DNA from: a virus
Length of the DNA: 47,878 nt
IMG/VR virus record: IMGVR_UViG_3300027911_000021
Span: 1 to 47,878 of that record
Strand: one strand, 5' to 3'
Position numbers and translations under genes: made by a program. Shown here piece after piece: positions 7,453 through 14,429 of this stretch (positions are counted from its first letter, which is position 1; each line of letters starts with the position of its first letter). Below the pieces are notes generated by a model. The model was not told the DNA's origin. It ran no database searches and saw only the letters and a program-made list of their open reading frames with translations.

Positions 7453-7769
7453 AGATAACGGTCGTCATCGATGGCAAAGAATACGCCGCCCAAGATGTCA
7501 AGGTGGGGTTGCCCGGTTCCGACCTCTCTGTTCGGGAAAAGCTCGCGGCCACGCTCAAAGAGCGCTTCGCAGGCCGAGACGTCACGTCCGCCCTGGTCGC
7601 CGAGGTGACGGCAAGCCTCCTTGATATGGCTGGGTCGCTGGGCATCGAGGGGGAACTCACCGCGGAGGCGGACCCGGATAACGCTGGGGCGGTGAAGGTC
7701 TCCGCGACTGGAGACTATGCGCGGTGGCTGAAGGCAGCGGAGGACGCTAGCAATGAGCAGAACGCCTGA
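7449..7769 (+). CDS. Hypothetical protein
   Basis: A 106-residue protein beginning MKITVVIDGKEYAAQDVKVG, a beta-hairpin-like start, followed by an alpha-helical middle (about 27-62) and an acidic C-terminus. No family is recognised. It is coupled upstream by ATGA, and its last 17 bases contain the start of the next mini-gene. Confidence 0.55.
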   Translation: MKITVVIDGKEYAAQDVKVGLPGSDLSVREKLAATLKERFAGRDVTSALVAEVTASLLDMAGSLGIEGELTAEADPDNAGAVKVSATGDYARWLKAAEDASNEQNA

Positions 7770-7902
7770 AGAGCGCGAAGCCGACCGCCGCGAGCAGCGC
7801 GACTATGAAATGACTGAGGTCTTACGGCTTCTGTGCATCATCGCCGACTCGCTCATTCGCATCGTTCGTGTTGTTGAAAGCAAGGAAGCCAGCCGTGGAT
7901 GA
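7753..7902 (+). CDS. 49-residue helical mini-protein
   Basis: A short gene that starts inside the end of the preceding gene and runs to the TGA at 7900..7902. The product is highly charged at the N-terminus (many Glu/Arg in the first 20 residues), then has a hydrophobic helix LRLLCIIADSLIRIVRVV. It is probably a single amphipathic helix that could dimerise or touch the membrane. The evidence is its place in an unbroken chain of overlapping genes; no family is known. Confidence 0.45.
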   Translation: MSRTPEEREADRREQRDYEMTEVLRLLCIIADSLIRIVRVVESKEASRG

Positions 7903-8065
7903 ACCCTCAGCAACCTACGTCGTGAAGCTGAAGCGCCGCCGCTGGCGTGTCGCGCGGTTCTGGTGGCACGTCCGCGATGGAGGACTGCATCGCCTTGGGT
8001 ATTCGTGGTGTACGATTTGGGAACTGTGCGGTCGTCGAGCCCGCGATGTGGTGAGGGGCCTATGA
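7895..8065 (+). CDS. Small basic hypothetical protein
   Basis: A 56-residue, Arg/Trp-rich protein (KLKRRRWRVARFWWHVRDGG). The GTG at 7895 is chosen because AAGGAA lies about 8 bases upstream and it overlaps the previous stop by 8 bases; a longer version from GTG 7868 is possible. It could bind nucleic acid by charge, but no fold is recognisable. Its stop overlaps the next start (ATGA). Confidence 0.45.
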   Translation: MDEPSATYVVKLKRRRWRVARFWWHVRDGGLHRLGYSWCTIWELCGRRARDVVRGL

Positions 8066-8346
8066 CCTGGATTTATTTCAACACCTCAGAGTCCGTGCCT
8101 TTCGGTCGGCGCCTCCTCGTCAAGCTCAAGTCCGGCGCTGAGAAGGTCGCAATCTGGGAGAGGCGAGGCACCGTGACAGCGTGGTGGGATGACGCCGGTG
8201 AGCCGACCGGGCTCTACAACGTCGTCGCCTACGCATCGGTCTTTGATCGGCTCATGGCTGAGTTTTCAGAAGCACCAAGAGGGGAGACCAGAAATGACCG
8301 AAACAGCGAGCGAGCCGGACTTCATGGCGATGGCCGCAGCGGATGA
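8062..8346 (+). CDS. Small DUF551-like protein
   Basis: A 94-residue protein with a layout like the protein at 3025..3267: an opening aromatic segment (WIYFNTSESVPFGRRLLVKL), a strand pair around VAIWERRGTVTAWWDD, and an end at NVVAYASV. The last 53 bases overlap the following gene in another frame, so the C-terminal 17 residues may be a by-product of that overlap. Function unknown. Confidence 0.5.
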   Translation: MTWIYFNTSESVPFGRRLLVKLKSGAEKVAIWERRGTVTAWWDDAGEPTGLYNVVAYASVFDRLMAEFSEAPRGETRNDRNSERAGLHGDGRSG

Positions 8347-8857
8347 GCGCCGTGCGCAGGAGTATAAGGCCCGCGAGGCCGGGTGTGCGTTGGATGAAAT
8401 TTCGTATGCGACCCGCCACGCTGACGACTGGAAACCGTCAACGCTTTGGATGATGGCTGACGCCTTCTTCGGCAAAGAGCCTGAGTACGAATGCAAGGGC
8501 ACACTGCGGATTGATGCCATCCACCGCGCATTGGCGAACGGGGATCAGGCGATCGCACTGATCAAGGAGGTCGCCGGCGACGATTGCCAGATTGATTGGT
8601 TCTGGAACTCCTGTCAGGGCCATTACGGCGAAGTGACCACGACGGTCGATGACTTCGAACACCAAGGTTGCGCGACTGGCGGCACGTTCGCGATGGCGAT
8701 CCTGACGGCGTTGCTTGAGTGGGTGCGGTCAGAGCCGCGCGTCATTGAACCGAAAACGCTGACTGCGGTCATCCCCATGAATACAGACGGCGACGTGATC
8801 ACGCCCGAAGCGCTTGAGCAGGCGGTAGCCAAGTTTTCAAACTCACAAATAGGGTAG
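8294..8857 (+). CDS. Hypothetical protein
   Basis: A 187-residue acidic protein, unrecognised. The ATG at 8294 has GGGGAGA upstream at 8281..8287. It contains scattered Cys (AGCALDE, EYECKG, DDCQIDWFWNSC) and ends in a helix-rich C-terminus with EALEQAVAKF. The Cys residues do not form an obvious zinc motif. It overlaps the upstream gene by 53 bases, the largest overlap of the early block. Confidence 0.55.
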   Translation: MTETASEPDFMAMAAADERRAQEYKAREAGCALDEISYATRHADDWKPSTLWMMADAFFGKEPEYECKGTLRIDAIHRALANGDQAIALIKEVAGDDCQIDWFWNSCQGHYGEVTTTVDDFEHQGCATGGTFAMAILTALLEWVRSEPRVIEPKTLTAVIPMNTDGDVITPEALEQAVAKFSNSQIG

Positions 8858-8864
8858 GCACACG

Positions 8865-9095
8865 ATGGCAGCGGAATGGACTAAACTCGATCCTGAGCGG
8901 CACGAAGAATGTGCGAGCGTGAGTTGCGGTCATTCGCCTGCCTCATGGCGGATGGAGGCTGGCGGCGTCGGCTCGTTTTTCTGTGAGATGTGTCACGGCA
9001 AGATCGTCGGCGACGTTACCGTGTCGCACGCTGTCGGACCCTTTGGAATGCCTGCCACACAAATACGGCTTAACCGGATTGTTTTGAGAGACTAG
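8865..9095 (+). CDS. Zinc-ribbon protein, paralogue A
   Basis: A 76-residue protein. Residues about 15-48 hold CASVSCGHSPASWRMEAGG, then FFCEMCHGKI, giving Cys-x4-Cys-x-His ... Cys-x-x-Cys-His, a clear metal-binding ribbon. The protein at 14733..15029 shares almost the same first 50 residues but has an unrelated C-terminus, so the two are duplicates within this genome. GTAGGCAC lies just before the ATG. Such proteins usually act as small regulators or structural cofactors, but nothing shows the partner here. Confidence 0.65.
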   Translation: MAAEWTKLDPERHEECASVSCGHSPASWRMEAGGVGSFFCEMCHGKIVGDVTVSHAVGPFGMPATQIRLNRIVLRD

Positions 9096-9107
9096 GGGGA
9101 AATCCGC

Positions 9108-9683
9108 ATGATTGTGAGCGAGTGCTTGTGGCGACGCCATTGGATCGATGCGAACCGCATCGTCAGCGCGCCCGAACTTAAGTCGGTAGTGGTCGCCGTC
9201 GACCCGCCCATCATGTCGTTTGGGGCGTCGGACCCGTGCGGGATTGTGGTTGCGGGACTTGGGGTCGACGAGCGTGCCTACATCCTTGCGGATCGCACCA
9301 TCGAGGCCAGCGAGCCCAACGTCTGGGCGCGCGCCGCCATCTCCGCCTATCAGGATTTCCAGGCCGACCGTATCGTCGCCGAGGTCAATAACGGCGGCGA
9401 GATGGTCATCTCGGTGCTGCGCCAGATCGACGGCGCCGTGCCCGTGCAAAAGGTTCGGGCCACGCGCGGCAAGTGGCTGCGTGCGGAACCCGTCGCCGCG
9501 CTCTACGCCGAGGGCCGCGTCTCGCACGTCGGCCGCTTCGACAAGCTCGAGGAACAGATGTGCGACTTCGCCATCGACGGTCTCTCCACCGGCCGCTCCC
9601 CCGACCGCCTCGACGCCCTTGTGTGGGCACTGACGGCGCTCATGCTTGATTCGAGACGAACCCCGACGATTAGGGCGCTATAG
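9108..9683 (+). CDS. Free-standing terminase nuclease domain (gene-transfer-agent type)
   Basis: This 191-residue protein is only the C-terminal RNase H-like nuclease domain of a large terminase, beginning just before its first strand. It keeps the three acids: D32 in VVVAVDPP, E92 in IVAEVNNGG and D169 in SPDRLDALVWAL. The spacings (60 and 77) are close to those in this phage's own terminase at 17939..19219 (63 and 77). Wording such as ECLWRRHWID, CGIVVAGLG, RGKWLRAEPVAALYAEGRVS and LDALVWALT is that of terminases from gene transfer agents and related alphaproteobacterial prophages, not of the resident TerL. No Walker motifs are present. A GGGGGAAA sequence precedes the ATG. It could be a relic or a working nuclease; intact catalytic residues favour function. 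Confidence 0.85.
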   Translation: MIVSECLWRRHWIDANRIVSAPELKSVVVAVDPPIMSFGASDPCGIVVAGLGVDERAYILADRTIEASEPNVWARAAISAYQDFQADRIVAEVNNGGEMVISVLRQIDGAVPVQKVRATRGKWLRAEPVAALYAEGRVSHVGRFDKLEEQMCDFAIDGLSTGRSPDRLDALVWALTALMLDSRRTPTIRAL

Positions 9684-9709
9684 CCCTTGGCGCGGTTCTG
9701 CGCTGGGTC

Positions 9710-10243
9710 CTAGGCATCGCGCCGGGGCCGCCGTTCCCACGTCCCGTCCATCCGGTGCTTCCAATTGCTCGCCCTGGTCCCGTTCATTGGTCGCGACGGG
9801 ATTTTCGCCTTGGGCTTGGAGCGCTTGGCCGGTTCCGGCTGCGGGTTCGGTCGTAGCATGGCCTTGCGGCATTCGGCCTGGGCGGCCGTGATGCGGCGCT
9901 TCTTGGCGATCTTCTTGATGTCCTGCGGGGTCTTGACCGCCTCGTGTTCGAGACGCGGGAGCGGTTCGACGTTCGACGGGTGGTTGGTGCCGCCAAGCTC
10001 AAGGGCCGCGAAGTGGTCCCAGCGGTGCCACCTTTCGAAGGTCGCGACGATCTCCTTGGGCGTCTTGGTGCGCGACCACTGCCAGTCGATGATCGGAATC
10101 ATGAGCCCGGTCAATGGGTCGGCCCGCTTCAACTGGAGAATGGTGGCAGCCAGCCGCTCGGTCAGGTTCAGTTTGCGGCGCTGGGTATCCGCAGGCGCTG
10201 GGCACACGTCCTGAGCGGTTTGATCTATGTCATCGATGTCCAT
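9710..10243 (-). CDS. HNH-like endonuclease domain protein
   Basis: A 177-residue leftward gene. Residues about 76-117 read DHFAALELGGTNHPSNVEPL, then H100, EAVKT, DIKKIAKKRR. This matches the phage HNH layout in which an Asp-His pair, an Asn and a late His line the active site, and which usually ends in KT..D...IAK. Zinc-holding Cys pairs are absent. The tail is basic and Pro-rich. ATG 10243 is chosen over an in-frame TTG at 10285 because GGGAAA lies about 9 bases upstream. It is the last gene of the leftward recombination operon and converges with the terminase-fragment gene, leaving 26 bases between stops. A role in DNA processing with the annealing protein and exonuclease is inferred. Confidence 0.65.
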   Translation of the reverse strand: MDIDDIDQTAQDVCPAPADTQRRKLNLTERLAATILQLKRADPLTGLMIPIIDWQWSRTKTPKEIVATFERWHRWDHFAALELGGTNHPSNVEPLPRLEHEAVKTPQDIKKIAKKRRITAAQAECRKAMLRPNPQPEPAKRSKPKAKIPSRPMNGTRASNWKHRMDGTWERRPRRDA

Positions 10244-10291
10244 GGCCGTGTTTCCCGTGGAACGGTGTGGCGCACAGTGTTGCAAGAATGA

Positions 10292-10317
10292 CCGGGCGAC
10301 GCGTGGACTTCGCCCGG
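10292..10317 (-). terminator. Hairpin between annealing-protein and HNH genes
   Basis: CCGGGCG (10292..10298) pairs with CGCCCGG (10311..10317) around a 12-base loop. On the leftward strand it follows the annealing-protein stop and is trailed by a weakly T-rich stretch (TCATTCTT). It may reduce, rather than end, transcription into the HNH gene. Confidence 0.4.
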
Positions 10318-10326
10318 CCGTGAGGG

Positions 10327-11607
10327 TCAGGAGGTCCGGCCTTTGCGCGCTTCCGTCATGATGGCGACGATGCGGTCCTGGTGCAGCGGATGCAGCTTGC
10401 CGAGGTCCTCGCCGTAGGCCGCCAGAGCGTTGGCGAGCACGTCCGGGTCGCGGCTGTAGAGCGACGACTTGGCGAACACCTTGAGCTCGTGCAGGATCTT
10501 CTCACCGAGCTTCCACTCGCGGCTCTTGAAGTCTGGGCACGGGCGCGCCGTCAGGTTGTGCCCGAGCTTGGAGAGCGCGGCATCCAACTGCGCTTTGGTC
10601 TGTTCTGGGGTCACAAGCGCCGCCGCCATCCGGTCGAGCGCGCGTGCCACCACGTCCTTGGGGGCCGGGACGGACGCGGTCGGGATGCTCGGTGCTGGCG
10701 GGGCGACATGGACCGTCACCGGCATGTCGACGGTTGCAGTGCGCGTGACGGGATCCACTCCGATCTGGACCTGGATCGTGTGCTCGACCGCACCCGTGAG
10801 CGGATCCGGTAGCAGTTCGGGCTCGGCCTGGGGCTCTGCCGCAGGCACAACGTCGGCCGCAGCGCTCGGCTCCGAGCTTGCCGCCGGAAGGTCCGGGCCG
10901 TCAGCGGTCGGCACGTCGTCGGAGAACACGTCGTCAGCCTGGGCTTTTGGCACGAGGGTCAGCGGCGTGACGCGGGCGCGCGGGACCGGGCCGGGTCGTA
11001 CCCCCGCCCCAGAACGGTCCGTCAGTTGCGCGCCCGCGTCTCCGATGCGGCCCTCTGCCCGCATTTCGTCGATCTCGGTCTCATCGAGAATTCCGCCCAG
11101 ACCGCCGAGCGAGAGCATCACGCGGCGCTTGGCCTTGGTGGCGGCGGTCATGATGGCGTTGGCGCGGTCGAGCGCGGACAGCGGCTCGTTCGCCAGCGGG
11201 TGTCGCTCCGGTCCCTTCAGGCCGGGGCGGGTGGCCGGATAGAGCAGCGGGACCGCGCCCACGTCGCAATCGGTGCGCCCGTCGCCGGTCGTCGCTCCGG
11301 CCTCGCAGATGCGGACATTGCCGTCATCGTGCGCCGTCAGGCTGGTGATCGAGACCTTGTGAATCGCGCGCAGCTGGTCCGTGCAGTTCTTCAAGGCATA
11401 CAGCTGCAACCGGCCGTCGAGCACGATGTACTTGAGGGGCTTCGTCAGCGGGTTGAGGCCCGCGCCCTTGCAGACCGCCAGCAGATATTCGGTGCGCTCG
11501 TCCTCGCTCAGTTCGGCGAGGTCGCGATCGGCGGCAACGTGGGCGGTGATCTTGGCGGACAAGGGGGACGCCGGCAGGGTCGGGTTCGAAGGGGCGGTGG
11601 CGGTCAT
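10327..11607 (-). CDS. Putative single-strand annealing protein (RecT/Bet-like)
   Basis: A 426-residue protein. Its N-terminal 190 residues resemble phage annealing proteins of the Bet/RecT superfamily: YLLAVCKGAGLNPLTKPLKY, then an LDGRLQLYALKNCTDQLR block, DVGAVPL, ANAIMTAATKAKRRVMLS and GLGGILDETEID. The GLNPLT string is where Bet has GLNPLTREIY. A long Pro/Ala/Glu-rich linker (about 190-310) and a helical C-terminal region (about 320-426) follow. ATG 11607 is used because GGAG lies 9 bases upstream; a TTG is two codons earlier. The gene downstream of a RecE-like exonuclease is the standard place for an annealing partner, which supports the call. Exact subfamily is uncertain. Confidence 0.65.
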   Translation of the reverse strand: MTATAPSNPTLPASPLSAKITAHVAADRDLAELSEDERTEYLLAVCKGAGLNPLTKPLKYIVLDGRLQLYALKNCTDQLRAIHKVSITSLTAHDDGNVRICEAGATTGDGRTDCDVGAVPLLYPATRPGLKGPERHPLANEPLSALDRANAIMTAATKAKRRVMLSLGGLGGILDETEIDEMRAEGRIGDAGAQLTDRSGAGVRPGPVPRARVTPLTLVPKAQADDVFSDDVPTADGPDLPAASSEPSAAADVVPAAEPQAEPELLPDPLTGAVEHTIQVQIGVDPVTRTATVDMPVTVHVAPPAPSIPTASVPAPKDVVARALDRMAAALVTPEQTKAQLDAALSKLGHNLTARPCPDFKSREWKLGEKILHELKVFAKSSLYSRDPDVLANALAAYGEDLGKLHPLHQDRIVAIMTEARKGRTS

Positions 11608-11639
11608 GATCAAATCTCCGGGAATGAATGGGGGCGGAC

Positions 11640-12752
11640 TTAAGCGGCGTTGGAGAACCAGGCCGGCAGGTCGCCGAGGTCGAGGGCGTTCTCAGGCATC
11701 GGGTCGACGTAGCGCCACGCCGTGCCGAAGGCCTGCATGTTCTCGCGGTAGGAATTCAGGGCCGAGGCGACCGCCGCCCGGCCGTGGCTGATCAAGGTGG
11801 CGCCGGCGGGCCGCAGCAGGCAGACCGGAGCGTCCTTCTGGAAAAACGCCCAGTGCCAGAGCCAGTCGGCCGGCTCAAGCGTGGTCAGGGCCTCAAGCCA
11901 CTTCGGGCTGATGCCGTCCGCGCCGGTGACCTTGCCGGACTTGATGAACCCCGCGATCTGGGCCGCGCCGTCGAGGTTGTGAGCGGCCTGCATATCGAGG
12001 CGGTATTCGGCGATTGCGGCGGCAACCGCGCGCTCGGGCGGCAGGTCGCGCTGGTTGGCAAACGACTTTAGGTCCGTTGAGAGCGCAACGAGACGGCGAT
12101 CCTTATTGCGCCCGAGCCGGATATAGTCGAGGCGGGCTTTGCGCGGCACGCCGGCATCGTCCCAGAACACGCTGATCTCGGCCCGGCCGCCCTGGAACGC
12201 TGGGGCGACGTAAGGATCGGCCGCGACAAAGCCGCCGGCGACGATGACCTGCTCATAGACCGCGCGCGGCAGGATCGTGGCCCCGGTCCTGGCAGCCTCG
12301 GCCGCATGGCGATTGAGGATGTCGTCAAAGATAACCGCGGCCGGGTTGGCGGCCTTCAGGCGGGCGACGAGTTCGGGCTTGTTGCCGGTCAGCTTTTCGC
12401 CAAGAGCGCGCAGCGCGTCCTTGATGTCGTCGACGGTGATCAGGCAGCCGGGATGGTCGGCGGGAACCGGCGCGCTGGTATAGGCGGCCTCAAACGCGGC
12501 CCGGCCCTCGAGCACGAGCTTGTGGAGGGCGCGCCCGAAGATCAGGGCTGGCGTGTCGGCATCGCGTGCGCGCATCGGGTTCATCGCGCTCTCGCGCCAG
12601 TAGTACATCGGGCAGGTGTGCAAGCGGCGAATATCGCCGGAGCCGAGCGCTGGGTCGTCGTGGTAGGCGAATTCCGGCAGCCCGAAATAAACGCCAGGAG
12701 CAATGCGGGTGCCGGTCGGGGCGAGGGACTTGAGCGTGGTCATGATGGTCAT
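11640..12752 (-). CDS. RecE-like PD-(D/E)XK exonuclease with SAP-like insert
   Basis: A 370-residue protein of the RecE C-terminal/DUF3799 type. Expected residues are present: GRALHKLVLEG with H77, E192 in RAEISVFWD, D209 in KARLDYIRL and D227-x-K229 in STDLKSF. Near the N-terminus YHDDPALGSGDIRRLHTCP matches the family's opening. Between H77 and E192 lies an unusual stretch, VDDIKDALRALGEKL then TGNKPELVARLKAANP (about 107-137), with the layout of a SAP DNA-binding motif. Known RecE-type enzymes chew the 5' strand of duplex ends for the annealing partner, here encoded 32 bases downstream. ATG 12752 has AAAGGA upstream and follows the operator-controlled promoter at 12799..12867. Confidence 0.8.
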   Translation of the reverse strand: MTIMTTLKSLAPTGTRIAPGVYFGLPEFAYHDDPALGSGDIRRLHTCPMYYWRESAMNPMRARDADTPALIFGRALHKLVLEGRAAFEAAYTSAPVPADHPGCLITVDDIKDALRALGEKLTGNKPELVARLKAANPAAVIFDDILNRHAAEAARTGATILPRAVYEQVIVAGGFVAADPYVAPAFQGGRAEISVFWDDAGVPRKARLDYIRLGRNKDRRLVALSTDLKSFANQRDLPPERAVAAAIAEYRLDMQAAHNLDGAAQIAGFIKSGKVTGADGISPKWLEALTTLEPADWLWHWAFFQKDAPVCLLRPAGATLISHGRAAVASALNSYRENMQAFGTAWRYVDPMPENALDLGDLPAWFSNAA

Positions 12753-12798
12753 GGGGTTCGGTCCTTTGTCGGTTGATGTGTTTCGGGTCGTACATTCC

Positions 12799-12867
12799 GG
12801 GGATGCGTCCCCACATATATCGGGGATACGTCCCCAACTGTCAATCAGGAATTGGGGATTGAGCCCC
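12799..12867 (-). promoter_or_regulatory. Leftward promoter with three repressor-type operators
   Basis: On the leftward strand TTGACA (12839..12844) and GATATA (12816..12821) are separated by exactly 17 bases, a near-consensus sigma-70 promoter for the exonuclease/annealing operon. Three near-palindromes surround it: GGGGATGCGTCCCC (12799..12812) at the start-site side, GGGGATACGTCCCC (12822..12835) inside the spacer, and GGGGATTGAGCCCC (12854..12867) upstream of -35. This is the layout of a lambda-type operator cluster. The Cro-like gene at 12914 is the obvious candidate for the binding protein. Confidence 0.8.
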
Positions 12868-12913
12868 AAAAAGATATTGACGTTACTCGTGCGGTGCAGG
12901 CATACCGGGGAGC

Positions 12914-13168
12914 ATGATTCACGCTCCCGACATTCCGCCCTCGACCCGTGATCTGCTGGCCGAGATCGATGCCTTCCAGGTCGCGCACCCGGAGGTGAAG
13001 GACAGCGCTATTGGGCACGCTGTAAACGATGGCAAGTTCGTGGGTCGTCTGCGGGGTGGCGGTCGGGTGTTCCCGGAGACCGCCGAGCGGGTCCGGGCTT
13101 GGATGGCCGCCTACGTTCCAAAGTCGAAGACATCGAATCGTAGGCAGAAACCGCGCAAGACCGGTTAG
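12914..13168 (+). CDS. Cro-like small DNA-binding protein
   Basis: An 84-residue protein starting beside the operator cluster and transcribed away from the recombination operon. Residues about 12-64 (LLAEIDAFQVAHP, SAIGHAVNDGKFVGRLRGGG, then TAERVRAWM) follow the layout of small alphaproteobacterial phage repressor-like proteins, where a helix-turn-helix around FG..A..D..FV..LR.G is followed by a T..RV..FM helix. The tail is Lys/Arg-rich. GGGGAG at 12907..12912 lies so close to the ATG that initiation may be weak. It probably binds the GGGGA/TCCCC operators; no larger CI-like repressor is visible. A possible promoter for it is TTGACG at 12877, with only a poor -10. Confidence 0.65.
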   Translation: MIHAPDIPPSTRDLLAEIDAFQVAHPEVKDSAIGHAVNDGKFVGRLRGGGRVFPETAERVRAWMAAYVPKSKTSNRRQKPRKTG

Positions 13169-13740
13169 CGCTTGCTCAGAATGTCGAGGATCTTCGTGAT
13201 GTCAGATTGCATCGCGTCGAGCTTCGTGTCGATGCCGTCGAGGCGGACCCCGTGCTCATCGAGCTTGGCGTCGTGGCCATCGACCTTTGCGCCGAGTGTC
13301 TCGACCTTTGCGCCGAGTGCGTCGAGCTTGGCCCCGTGCTCATCGAGCTTGGCCCCGTGCTCATCGAGCTTCGCGTCGTGCCCATCCGCTCGCCCGTTGA
13401 GGGCATGGATGTCGGCGAGCAGCGCCTTGGTGTTCTCGGCCATTTCTGACTTCATCGCGCGGAACCCAAGGTCCATGCGATGGGAGAGTTCGCCAAACTC
13501 CTCGGTGAGGGTCGAGAGCGCCCGGCCGACCTTGTCGAAGTTCTCGTCGGTTTCTTCAAACCCGCGCTTGATCTGTTTCCCGAGTTCGCGGGTCCGCTCA
13601 TGCGTAAAGGTCTGCAGCAACTTTATCTTGCCGACCACCATCTTATGGGCGTCGTCGGCGTCGGTCCGGGCCGCTTCAAGGCTGTCAACTCGTTCGGTCA
13701 AGGCGCTGACCTCTTGCTCGATGTTCACGGGGTTCTCCAT
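13165..13740 (-). CDS. Heptad-repeat coiled-coil protein
   Basis: A 191-residue protein, almost entirely coiled coil. The N-terminal half is a charged helix with irregular heptads. Residues about 120-170 are exact-looking seven-residue repeats of the type GAKLDEH, GAKLDAL, GAKVETL and DAKLDEH, ending VRLDGIDTKLDAM. Similar repeats occur in phage fibre-like shafts and in small DUF-type tail or regulatory proteins. There is no membrane segment or enzymatic motif. The gene runs toward the Cro-like gene and overlaps its end by 4 bases. The repeats are mirrored in DNA with a 21-base period (see the repeat entry). Function unknown. Confidence 0.6.
   Translation of the reverse strand: MENPVNIEQEVSALTERVDSLEAARTDADDAHKMVVGKIKLLQTFTHERTRELGKQIKRGFEETDENFDKVGRALSTLTEEFGELSHRMDLGFRAMKSEMAENTKALLADIHALNGRADGHDAKLDEHGAKLDEHGAKLDALGAKVETLGAKVDGHDAKLDEHGVRLDGIDTKLDAMQSDITKILDILSKR
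13246..13389. repeat. 21-base in-frame tandem repeats
   Basis: Within the coiled-coil gene, copies related to TCATCGAGCTTGGCCCCGTG recur with a 21-base period, two of them nearly identical (13321..13365), and a second variant, TCGACCTTTGCGCCGAGTG, is also duplicated. Each unit encodes one heptad. This is recent enough duplication that copy number may vary between related phages. Confidence 0.7.
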
Positions 13741-13776
13741 AGCTGAATTTAAGTCCGAGTGGAACAGGCACCAAGC

Positions 13777-14013
13777 TCACACCAACCCGAGCGCGTAGTC
13801 CTCCCATGCGAACCGAGAGGCGTTCTTGCGGTTGTGGCGGTCCCGGATGACGCGGGCCTGCCGGTTCCGCTCGGCGGAAAGGCGCTGATAGAGGGGGCCC
13901 TTCACGGTCGGGTCGCTCTCGGCGGCGATGGCGAGCAACAGCCTTTCCTCGGTCTTGGTCTTGGGCTCGAAGGCTTTGCCGTCGATGATGATCATGTGGT
14001 TGCGCTTGGTCAT
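13777..14013 (-). CDS. Small hypothetical protein
   Basis: A 78-residue leftward gene product beginning MTKRNHMIIIDGKAFEPKTK, followed by a helical, strongly basic region (RLSAERNRQARVIRDRHNRK) and an aromatic end. It may bind nucleic acid through the basic helix but has no recognised fold. It lies between the coiled-coil gene and the next leftward gene, 36 bases from the former. Confidence 0.55.
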   Translation of the reverse strand: MTKRNHMIIIDGKAFEPKTKTEERLLLAIAAESDPTVKGPLYQRLSAERNRQARVIRDRHNRKNASRFAWEDYALGLV

Positions 14014-14064
14014 AGTCGTCTCCGTCGGGTTGAAGGGGTGAAGGTGAAGGCGGGGCGTTTGGGT

Positions 14065-14361
14065 TCAGGCGGCGATGGCGGTTGCTTGGCGGGCGCTCTC
14101 GCGCTGGGCCAGGGCGGCGACCAGCAGGAGCGCGAATTCGGTGCGCTCGCGGTGGAATTCCCGCATCAGGGCCCGGTGGCGAGGCAGGTCGTAGGCGAAA
14201 GAGTTGGCAAGACCGCGCGCCCGTTCCGCCTTCAGGATCTGGCGCAGCGTACCGATGAGGGTTGCGCGGGCCGTCAGGGTCGGTTCCAGTTCGTTTGGCC
14301 ACAGCGGGATCAAACCTCCGAGTTTGCGGATCCGGGTGGCTTGGTCGAGGAGGGCGGTCAT
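14065..14361 (-). CDS. Hypothetical helical protein
   Basis: A 98-residue protein predicted to be all helical. The middle carries TARATLIGTLRQILKAERAR, and the C-terminus an Ala/Leu-rich helix (EFALLLVAALAQRESARQA). No family is recognised. It is the first leftward gene from the second operator region (14430..14504), so it is probably controlled by the site that also faces the ribbon-helix-helix gene. Confidence 0.5.
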   Translation of the reverse strand: MTALLDQATRIRKLGGLIPLWPNELEPTLTARATLIGTLRQILKAERARGLANSFAYDLPRHRALMREFHRERTEFALLLVAALAQRESARQATAIAA

Positions 14362-14429
14362 TGGGGGCTCCGTAGGTTTGTCGGTGTCGGTTGGTTGCCT
14401 TGCGTGAGCATCAAGTTAGTCGTAAGCAA

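Noticed and set aside
12877-12905. A rightward promoter for the Cro-like gene
   Set aside because: TTGACG is present with a 17-base spacer, but the -10 (GCATAC) is poor and the start site would fall almost on the ATG. It is mentioned with the gene but not listed as a feature.
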